Assembly: GCA_030601605.1 (NCBI GenBank)
Contig: JAUVTI010000048.1
Location: forward strand, 1-11,220
Length of the DNA stretch: 11,220 nt
Source of the DNA: Gemmatimonadales bacterium
GTDB lineage: Bacteria > Gemmatimonadota > Gemmatimonadetes > Gemmatimonadales > GWC2-71-9
Direction of reading: 5' to 3'
How positions within the stretch are numbered: the first letter of the stretch is position 1; every line of letters starts with the position of its first letter. The notes below the pieces were generated by a model that searched no databases, was not told the DNA's origin, and worked only from the letters and a program-made list of their open reading frames with translations. A program made the translations under genes and the position numbers. Below, one piece after another: positions 1 through 6,563 of the stretch.

Positions 1-1517
1 CGTTCTGCTCGCTCGACGGTGAGTGGATCGCGTTCAGCACCGATCAAGGACTCCACAAGGTCCCGCGTCGCGGCGGCTCGCCGATCACCCTGTCGGACTC
101 GGGTGGTGGCACGGCCGGCGCGTGGCTTGACGACGGTACGATCGTGTTCTTCGGCGCCGCCAACGGCCTGATATATCGCGTGAGCGACGCGGGCGGGGCG
201 AGCGAGCGGGTGCTCGAGTTCGATGACATCCAACGCGGGTTCGTCCGGGCAACCGCGCTTCCGGGCGGACGGGGCGTTCTCTTCATCGGGTGCGCCAGCT
301 TCCCGTGTATCCAGAGCGAGGCGTGGGTGCTGGATCTGCGGACTGGGGAGCCGCGCGTGCTCGTCGAGCAGGTCGGAGGGGCGTGGTACGTGCCCACCGG
401 TCACCTCGTGTACGTGCGCCGCGACGGCGGCGTATTTGCGGCCCCGTTCGACCTCGACGCCCTGGATATCAGCGGCCCGGCGATCCCTGCGTTCGACGGC
501 GTGCGCACGTTCCAGGGCCTTCCCGACTTCCAGTTGGCGGCCGACGGAACCGTGCTGTACGTGGCCGGTGAGGCCATGATGTCCACCGAGCTGAGCGAGG
601 TCGTGTGGGTGGATCGCAGCGGTGCCGAGTCGCGCATCGATCCCAACTGGACGCTTCGCCTGGTCGCGAACGGAGGTATGAGCTTGTCGCCGGACGGCAC
701 CCAGCTCGCGGTCAACACCATCGCGGAGGGATCCGCCGAGACCCATGTGTTCGTGAAGCGTCTGCCCGACGGTCCGGCCTCCCGCCTCACGTTCGACGGG
801 GTCCAGAACGTCCGCCCCACGTGGTCGCCGGATAGCAGGCACCTGCTCTGGGTGACGAACCGCTCGGACAAGATGGAGGTGTGGCGCAAGCGTGCCGATG
901 GGAGCCAGGGGGCCGAGCTGGTGGTGTCCATCGAACGGTCGGTGTGGGAGGGCATGATCTCGCCCGACGGCGAGTGGATCGTGTACCGCACCGACGACGT
1001 GGCAGCGGGCAGCGGCGACATCCTGGCGCGGCGGGTCACGGGCGACACGACGGAGGTGGAGCTGATCGCCACCGTGTTCGAGGAGACCTCGCCAGCCCTG
1101 TCGCCGGACGGCCGCTGGATGGCCTACTCGTCCGCCGAGTCAGGCCGCAAGGAGATCTACGTGCGGCCGTTCCCCAACGTGCACGACGGTCGGTGGCGGG
1201 TGTCGGTGGGCGGAGGCGCGGAGCCGCTGTGGGCGCACGGCGGGCGCGAGCTGTTCTACTGGGGCAGGTCGGGTGAGATGCTCGCGGCGCAGATCGGGAC
1301 GGCGCCGACGCTCCGTGTCGGGACCAGGCAAGTGCTGTTTCAGGATTCGGCGTTCGCGTACACGAGGAACGACGACCACCGCTACTACGCGGTCTCGCTC
1401 GACGATCGCCGGTTCCTGCTGTCGCGGCCGCTGGAGGTGGCGGAGGCCACCTCGGAGGGCGAGCTGATCCTGATCGAGAACTGGCTCGAGGAGCTGAAGG
1501 AGAGAGTGCAGAACTAG
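1..1517 (+). CDS. C-terminal propeller part of a receptor-like Ser/Thr kinase (K0), 5' end outside window
   Basis: The frame is open from the left edge (first full codon at base 3), so the gene starts upstream; 504 residues are visible before the TAG at 1515-1517. They contain eleven hairpins of the PD40 type (SPDG followed by a hydrophobic strand), for example SLDGEWIAF near the left edge, WSPDS, ISPDGEWIVY and LSPDGRWMAY, then IYVRPFPN and a closing ELILIENWLEELKERVQN tail. K1, K2 and K3 downstream have twelve such hairpins behind a kinase domain and membrane helix, and the fragment aligns from their second hairpin onward. I therefore infer that about 390 residues carrying a kinase domain lie upstream. 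The propeller should be extracytoplasmic. It carries a Cys pair (CASFPC, codons 291-308) lacking in K2 and K3. A stand-alone TolB-like propeller is the alternative, less likely given the tail match. Confidence 0.85.
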   Translation, partial: FCSLDGEWIAFSTDQGLHKVPRRGGSPITLSDSGGGTAGAWLDDGTIVFFGAANGLIYRVSDAGGASERVLEFDDIQRGFVRATALPGGRGVLFIGCASFPCIQSEAWVLDLRTGEPRVLVEQVGGAWYVPTGHLVYVRRDGGVFAAPFDLDALDISGPAIPAFDGVRTFQGLPDFQLAADGTVLYVAGEAMMSTELSEVVWVDRSGAESRIDPNWTLRLVANGGMSLSPDGTQLAVNTIAEGSAETHVFVKRLPDGPASRLTFDGVQNVRPTWSPDSRHLLWVTNRSDKMEVWRKRADGSQGAELVVSIERSVWEGMISPDGEWIVYRTDDVAAGSGDILARRVTGDTTEVELIATVFEETSPALSPDGRWMAYSSAESGRKEIYVRPFPNVHDGRWRVSVGGGAEPLWAHGGRELFYWGRSGEMLAAQIGTAPTLRVGTRQVLFQDSAFAYTRNDDHRYYAVSLDDRRFLLSRPLEVAEATSEGELILIENWLEELKERVQN

Positions 1518-1520
1518 ATG
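1497..1520 (+). promoter_or_regulatory. Ribosome binding region and stop/start junction K0-K1
   Basis: AAGGAGAG at 1497-1504 is the best Shine-Dalgarno-like match before ATG 1518, with a rather long spacing of 13 bases. It is formed by the codons of the conserved K0 C-terminal tail (ELKER). The TAG stop (1515-1517) directly abuts ATG 1518, an arrangement typical of translational coupling. Confidence 0.55.
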
Positions 1521-2342
1521 CCTGAGATAACCCAGCAACTGAAGACGGCCCTGGCCGAGCGCTATGTGATCGAGCGCGAGGTCGGTGAAGGCGGGATGGC
1601 CACGGTGTTTCTGGCGCAGGACGTGAAGCACGAGCGCAAGGTGGCGCTCAAAGTACTGCGTCCCGAGCTGGCCGCCGTGATCGGGGCCGAGCGCTTCCTG
1701 GCCGCGATCAAGGTGACGGCCAACCTGCAGCACCCCCACATCCTGCCGCTGCACGACTCGGGCGAGGCGGACTCGTTCCTCTACTACGTGATGCCATACG
1801 TCGAGGGTGAGACGCTGCGTGACAAGATCAAGCGCGAGAAGCAGCTCGGCATCGAAGAAGCGATCGAGATCACGCGCTCGGTTGCGGCGGCGCTCGACTA
1901 CGCTCACCGCCAGAATGTCATCCACCGCGACATCAAGCCCGAGAACATCCTGATCCACGATGGCCAGGCGATGGTGGCCGACTTCGGGATCGCGCTGGCG
2001 TTGAGCCATGCTGGCGGCACGCGCCTCACCGAGACGGGGCTCTCGATCGGCACGCCGCACTACATGAGTCCCGAACAGGCCATGGGCGACCGCGAGCTGG
2101 ACGCCCGCAGCGACGTGTACTCGCTGGGTGCCATGCTGTACGAGATGCTGACGGGTGAGCCGCCGTACACCGGGCCGACGGCGCAGTCGATCGTCGCCAA
2201 GGTGATCACTGAGAAGGCGCCGCCGGTCACGGCGGGACGGCCCACCACACCGCCGCACGTGGCGGCGAGCATCGAGAAGTCGCTGCAGAAGCTGCCGGCC
2301 GACCGGTTCCATTCGGCGGCGGAGTTCAGCGAGGCGCTGGCG
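1518..2342 (+). repeat. Kinase-domain repeat, copy 1 (K1)
   Basis: First complete copy of an approximately 825-base direct repeat encoding the leader and kinase domain, also at 5739-6563 and 8479-9303. By hand count its protein differs from K2 at about 17 of the first 238 positions; similarity drops sharply after about residue 238. A 33-base stretch over the HRDIKPEN codons is identical to K2, and a 36-base stretch over the HILPLHDSGEAD codons is identical to K3. Confidence 0.8.
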
Positions 2343-4157
2343 CGGCCGGGCCTGGTGACGGCGCCGGGCGCAGCGATGACCGCTGCCGGTTCCTCGAGGC
2401 GGATTACTCGCTGGATACCGTGGGCCGCGGCGGCGGTCACGCTCGCGGTCGGCCTGTTGATCGGCCGCGCGACCGCGGGTCCGGAGCCGACCGCCGGTCA
2501 GGTGGTGCGGTTCACCATTCCGATCGGTCCCGAAGAGCAGCTCAGCGGCGCGCCGACGCAGACGATCACCCTCTCGCGTGACGGCTCGATGCTGGGCTAC
2601 ATCGTGGCCGGCGGAGGGAACTTGTTCGTGCGGCACATGGGGTCGCTCGAGCCCACCCTCGTAGACGGCGTGCAGGGTGCCGACAACCCGTTCTTCTCAC
2701 CTGACGGCGAGTGGATCGCGTTCGACAAGGCGACCGGCGAGCTGGGGAAAGCTCCGGTGGCCGGCGGCCCGCCGCAGAGAGTCACACTTGGGTCGAACAA
2801 TGGCGGAATCAGCTGGACGGACGACGGCCACATCGTCTTCAGGGGCATAAGGCCGGGACTGATGAGTGTCCCGGCCTCGGGTGGTGACGCGACGCGGTTC
2901 GTGCTGCCCGACACGGCTGCCGGGGAGCTGGATCTCTACTTCCCCGACGTGCTGCCCGGCGGGGCAATCCTCGTCACGTTCAACGCCCGCGGACTTGCCA
3001 CGCCGCGGCTCGGCGGCACCGGTGTGGCCGTGGTGTGGCCCGAGACGGGCGAGCGCAAGGTGCTGATACCGTCGGGAGCCGGTGGGGCGCGCTACTCGCG
3101 CACGGGTCACATCGTCTATGCGCTCGAGGACGGAACGCTACAGGCTGCGCAGTTCGACGTGGAGCGCATGGAGATCACGGGGGAGCCGGTCCTGCTCGCC
3201 CAGAACGTGCACATCGCGGGCTCGGTCCCGCAGTTCTCGATCTCCGACAACGGAATGCTGGCGTACGTGCCAGCGCGGGTCGCCGAGATGGTGCTGGTGA
3301 GTCGCGAGGGGCAGGTCACCACTGCGTCCGAGGCCACGCGGCAGTTCCACTCCCCACGCATCTCGCCCGACGGGCGGCGCGTGGTTGTGGACATCAGCGA
3401 CCTGGGAAGTCGCGACGTGTGGGTGCAGGACCTGGAGCAGGGAACCCTTACGCGCGTCTCGTTCGAAGGCGACGCCAACGACCCGGTGTGGATGCCGGAC
3501 GGGCGCCGCGTCTGTTACGCCTCGGCCCGAAGCGGCACGCGCGGAGTGTACTGCCGCGACGCCGACGGGGCGGGGGAAGCCGACTCGATCTTCGTCGGGG
3601 CCGACGAGTTCACCGCCGGCGCCTGGCTGCCGCGAGGTGACTCGCTGGTCCTGATTTCGCAGAGCACCGAGACCCTGTACAACCTGTGGCTGCATGCCCC
3701 TGGGGGTGGCGAGCCGCGCCCCATTCTCAACTCTCGGTTCTCGGAGAACTTCCCGGCGATCTCTCCCGATGGAAAGTGGCTCGCCTACGTGACCGACGAG
3801 TCGGGGCGCATGGAGATCTACGTGCGCTCGCTGTCCGCTGGCGGCGGACGGGTTCAGGTGTCCCGCGACGGGGGCCAGGAGCCGTCCTGGAGCAGGGACG
3901 GGCGCGAGCTGTTCTACCTGGAGACCGGGGGCGGCGGGAGCCGCATGATGGCAGTGGCCGTGACGACGGAGCCCACCTTCCGCGTCACCTCCCGCACGCC
4001 GCTGTTCGACGCGAGGGACTACGAGCGCGCCGCCCCACACGCCAACTACGACGTGGGTCCCGACGACCAGTTCGTGATGATCCGGCGAGCTGCGGCGTCC
4101 GAGGTCGTGATAGTGCAGAACTGGCATCTGTTGGTTGATGGGGCTGGTGAGCGGTGA
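1518..4157 (+). CDS. Transmembrane Ser/Thr protein kinase with C-terminal PD40 beta-propeller (K1), helix-C Glu replaced by Ala
   Basis: 879 residues. Seen: Gly-rich loop GEGGMATV 23-30, VALK lysine K45, HRDIKPEN 136-143 (catalytic D138), DFG 155-157, activation-loop TET 171-173, SPE 184-186, kinase domain ending near 275. A membrane helix follows at about 298-316, preceded by Arg residues (RRITR), which puts the kinase in the cytoplasm. Residues 330-860 hold twelve SPDG-type hairpins (for example 393-402, 615-624, 748-758, 791-800), consistent with two six-bladed TolB-like propellers outside the membrane. Known for the family: Hanks-type kinases phosphorylate Ser/Thr on proteins; ligand and targets here are unknown. 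Odd: the helix-C glutamate expected in RFLAEIKV is Ala63, so activity may be weakened. The propeller is the most divergent of the four and has two Cys (666, 679). The usual C-terminal FFEEL tail is degenerate (VQNWHLLVDGAGER). The start is fixed by the MPEITQQL leader shared with K2. Confidence 0.95.
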   Translation: MPEITQQLKTALAERYVIEREVGEGGMATVFLAQDVKHERKVALKVLRPELAAVIGAERFLAAIKVTANLQHPHILPLHDSGEADSFLYYVMPYVEGETLRDKIKREKQLGIEEAIEITRSVAAALDYAHRQNVIHRDIKPENILIHDGQAMVADFGIALALSHAGGTRLTETGLSIGTPHYMSPEQAMGDRELDARSDVYSLGAMLYEMLTGEPPYTGPTAQSIVAKVITEKAPPVTAGRPTTPPHVAASIEKSLQKLPADRFHSAAEFSEALARPGLVTAPGAAMTAAGSSRRITRWIPWAAAAVTLAVGLLIGRATAGPEPTAGQVVRFTIPIGPEEQLSGAPTQTITLSRDGSMLGYIVAGGGNLFVRHMGSLEPTLVDGVQGADNPFFSPDGEWIAFDKATGELGKAPVAGGPPQRVTLGSNNGGISWTDDGHIVFRGIRPGLMSVPASGGDATRFVLPDTAAGELDLYFPDVLPGGAILVTFNARGLATPRLGGTGVAVVWPETGERKVLIPSGAGGARYSRTGHIVYALEDGTLQAAQFDVERMEITGEPVLLAQNVHIAGSVPQFSISDNGMLAYVPARVAEMVLVSREGQVTTASEATRQFHSPRISPDGRRVVVDISDLGSRDVWVQDLEQGTLTRVSFEGDANDPVWMPDGRRVCYASARSGTRGVYCRDADGAGEADSIFVGADEFTAGAWLPRGDSLVLISQSTETLYNLWLHAPGGGEPRPILNSRFSENFPAISPDGKWLAYVTDESGRMEIYVRSLSAGGGRVQVSRDGGQEPSWSRDGRELFYLETGGGGSRMMAVAVTTEPTFRVTSRTPLFDARDYERAAPHANYDVGPDDQFVMIRRAAASEVVIVQNWHLLVDGAGER

Positions 4158-4191
4158 TCCCGCGAGATACTCGACAGCAATGAGGAGCACC
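4158..4191 (+). promoter_or_regulatory. Short intergenic gap with ribosome binding site for the TPR gene
   Basis: These 34 bases are the only gap longer than one base in the window. GAGGAG at 4182-4187 lies four bases before ATG 4192 and is the strongest Shine-Dalgarno match here, which decides the TPR gene start. I see no convincing -10/-35 promoter and no inverted repeat with a T-run, so the TPR gene is probably read from the operon transcript. Confidence 0.6.
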
Positions 4192-5739
4192 ATGTCCAGA
4201 CGTTTGAATTCGGTGGCCGTATTCACGTGCCTGTGCGCGAGCGCAGGTGCCCTCAGCGCACAGGAGCCCCAGCTCGGCTCCGTCACCTTCCCCACATCGG
4301 GGCGCGCGGTGGCGCAGGAGCGTTTCGTCGAGGGCGTGCTGTGGCTGCACAGCTTCGAGTACGAGTCGGCTGCCGGAGCCTTTCGCGAGGCGCAGCAGAT
4401 CGAGCCCGACTTCGCCATGGCCTACTGGGGCGAGGCCATGACGTACAACCACTCGCTGTGGCAGCAGCGCGACCGCGAGGCAGCCGCTGCCGCACTGGAG
4501 CGCCTCGCGCCCACCCCCGACGCGCGCCGCGCCAGGGCGCGCACCGAGCGGGAGAAGATGTTCCTGGGCGCCGTCGAGGCACTCTGGGCAGAGGGCCCCA
4601 AGGCGGAGCGGGACACCGCTTACTACTACGCGATGCAGGAGCTCACGGCGGCGTACCCCGACGATCCCGAGGCGCAGGCGTTCTACGCGCTCTCGATTCT
4701 GGGTCTGAGCCAGGGCGTGAGAGTGTTCTCGAGCTACATGCGGGCCGGCGCAATCGCAGAGGGCATCCACCGGACTCATCCGGAACACCCCGGGGCGGCG
4801 CATTACGCCATTCACTCGTTTGACGATCCGATTCACGCACCTCTAGGGCTGCACGCCGCGCGGGCGTACTCGAAGATCGCGCCCGATGCTGCGCACGCAC
4901 AGCACATGACGACGCACATCTTCGTGGCGCTGGGAATGTGGGACGACGTGGTGTCACAGAACATCGTCGCTGCCGGGCTGACCGGCTGGTGGCCGGGTCA
5001 CTACACCGCGTGGCTCGAGTACGGGTACGCGCAGCAGGGGCGCTCCGACACGGCCCAGGCGCACCTGGAGCGCGCGTGGCGCAACCTGGGTGACAGCCCC
5101 AGCACGGGCCGCCGGGCCTACCTGTCCAGCATGCGGGCGCACTACCTGGTGAACACGCGACGTTGGGCTGACCCCGTCATCGAGTGGGAGATCGATCTCT
5201 CGGGTGCAAGCACGGTAGCGAAGGCGAAGGAGGCTTTCGCCCTCGGCTACGCTGCTTTCGAGCGGGGCGATCGCGCGGTCGCCACGGATCATCTTGCGAC
5301 GCTCTCCGAGCTGACGGGGTCGGATGACGTGGGCTGGTACGGAGGCAACGAATCGGTGCCCCTGATCCTGGAGACCGAACTCGCAGCGATGACACTGCTT
5401 GCCGACGGCGCTGCCGATGAGGCACTCGCCCTGATGCACGAGGCGACGGCACTCGAGGACGCCATGCCCATGGAGTACGGCCCACCCGACGTGGCGAAGC
5501 CATCGCACGAGTTGCTGGGTGAGATGCTACTCGAGCTCGGGCGTCCGGCGGAGGCGCAAGCTGAGTTCGAGCGCGCGTTGGCACTGGCGCCGAACAGGGC
5601 TCTCTCACTCGCGGGGCTGAGCCGCGCAGCAATGGCCGCGGGTGACGAGAAGACGGCGGCGCGCGCACAAGCGGCGCTACGCGAGGTTTGGCACGCGGCG
5701 GACGCCGGGGTTCCGGCGTTCGTGGAGGCCGCGCAGTAA
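4192..5739 (+). CDS. Exported TPR protein with histidine-rich conserved core
   Basis: 515 residues from ATG 4192, chosen for the GAGGAG just upstream and a clean Sec signal peptide: RR at 3-4, hydrophobic 8-20, likely cleavage ALSA/QEP after residue 23. The Cys at 13 and 15 do not sit in a good lipobox, so a soluble exported protein is more likely than a lipoprotein. TPR-like helix pairs are visible at about 44-74 (ending IEPDF), 279-297, 345-372 and 438-468 (AQAEFERALALAPN). The centre holds a histidine cluster, HPEHPGAAHYAIHSFDDPIH (196-215), then HAQHMTTHIF (235-244) and a GMWDDVVSQN segment. I recognise this His-rich block from uncharacterised bacterial TPR proteins; metal binding or catalysis is speculation. 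It is the only non-kinase gene here, and its stop overlaps the K2 start, so it is coupled to K2. Starts at TTG 4135, ATG 4138 or ATG 4180 are possible but less good. Confidence 0.88.
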   Translation: MSRRLNSVAVFTCLCASAGALSAQEPQLGSVTFPTSGRAVAQERFVEGVLWLHSFEYESAAGAFREAQQIEPDFAMAYWGEAMTYNHSLWQQRDREAAAAALERLAPTPDARRARARTEREKMFLGAVEALWAEGPKAERDTAYYYAMQELTAAYPDDPEAQAFYALSILGLSQGVRVFSSYMRAGAIAEGIHRTHPEHPGAAHYAIHSFDDPIHAPLGLHAARAYSKIAPDAAHAQHMTTHIFVALGMWDDVVSQNIVAAGLTGWWPGHYTAWLEYGYAQQGRSDTAQAHLERAWRNLGDSPSTGRRAYLSSMRAHYLVNTRRWADPVIEWEIDLSGASTVAKAKEAFALGYAAFERGDRAVATDHLATLSELTGSDDVGWYGGNESVPLILETELAAMTLLADGAADEALALMHEATALEDAMPMEYGPPDVAKPSHELLGEMLLELGRPAEAQAEFERALALAPNRALSLAGLSRAAMAAGDEKTAARAQAALREVWHAADAGVPAFVEAAQ

Positions 5740-5741
5740 TG
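5724..5741 (+). promoter_or_regulatory. Ribosome binding site and overlapping stop/start TPR-K2
   Basis: GGAGG at 5724-5728 lies ten bases before ATG 5739. TAATG at 5737-5741 makes the TPR stop and the kinase start share one base, a classic translational-coupling junction. It also sets the K2 start at 5739 and not at the in-frame upstream TTG 5688. Confidence 0.75.
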
Positions 5742-6563
5742 CCTGAGATAACCCAGCAGCTGAAGGTCGCCCTGGCCAACCGCTACGTGGTCGAGCGCGA
5801 GCTCGGCGAGGGCGGGATGGCGACGGTGTACCTGGCGCAGGACGTCAAGCACGACCGCAAGGTGGCGGTCAAGGTGCTGCGTCCCGAGCTGGCAGCCGTG
5901 ATCGGGGCCGAGCGTTTCCTGGCCGAGATCAAGGTCACCGCCAACCTGCAGCACCCGCACATCCTGCCGCTGCACGATTCGGGCGAGGCGGACTCGTTTC
6001 TCTACTACGTCATGCCCTACGTTGAGGGCGAGACGCTGCGCGACAAGATCAAGCGCGAGAAGCAGCTAGGCATCGAAGAGGCGATAGACATCACGCGTTC
6101 TGTGGCGGCGGCGCTCGATTACGCGCACCGCCAGGACGTGATCCACCGCGACATCAAGCCCGAGAACATCCTGCTACACGATAGCCAGGCGATGGTAGCC
6201 GACTTCGGCATCGCACTGGCACTGAGCCACGCGGGCGGCGCGCGGCTCACCGAGACGGGGCTCTCGATCGGCACTCCGCATTACATGAGCCCCGAGCAGG
6301 CGATGGGCGACCGCGAGCTGGACGCGCGCAGCGACGTGTACTCGTTGGGCGCGATGCTGTACGAGATGCTCGCGGGCGACCCGCCGTACACGGGTAGCAC
6401 GGCACAGGCGATCGTGGCCAAGGTGATCACGGAGAAGGCGCCGCCGGTGACCACACACAGGGACACGGTGCCGTCCCACGTGGCTGCGGCGATAAGCAAA
6501 GCGCTCGCGAAGCTACCGGCAGATCGATTCCGCAGCGCGGCCGAGTTCGCCGATGCGCTCACG
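5739..6563 (+). repeat. Kinase-domain repeat, copy 2 (K2)
   Basis: Second complete copy of the direct repeat. The 40 bases at 6405-6444 are identical to 9145-9184 in K3, including synonymous positions. Another 25-base stretch with the uncommon ATA isoleucine codon and TCT serine codon (ATAGACATCACGCGTTCTGT region, near 6084) is also shared with K3 and not with K1. Confidence 0.8.

Noticed and set aside
1140..2636. Long minus-strand open frame of 498 residues, and similar ones at 3138-4418, 6771-8486 and 9535-11166
   Set aside because: They lie fully opposite well-supported kinase and TPR genes, give Arg/His/Gly-rich low-complexity protein without recognisable domains, and recur at corresponding positions of paralogues, as expected for shadow frames in high-GC coding DNA.
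4117..4157. Frameshift at the end of K1
   Set aside because: The divergent tail made me check the other frames; neither restores an EELKE-like ending, so divergence is more likely than a shift.
4135..4191. Earlier TPR starts at TTG 4135, ATG 4138 or ATG 4180
   Set aside because: The first two would overlap K1 and place a polar stretch before the signal peptide; 4180 remains possible but has no clear ribosome binding site, unlike 4192.
4204..4242. Lipobox at Cys13 or Cys15 of the TPR protein
   Set aside because: Residues before the Cys (VFT, TCL) do not fit the usual L-[AS]-[GA]-C pattern, and a good signal peptidase I site follows at ALSA/Q.
5688..5738. TTG start giving K2 a 17-residue extension (ARGGRRGSGVRGG)
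   Set aside because: It lies inside the TPR gene, has no counterpart in K1, K3 or K4, and the ATG at 5739 has a good ribosome binding site and the shared MPEITQQL leader.
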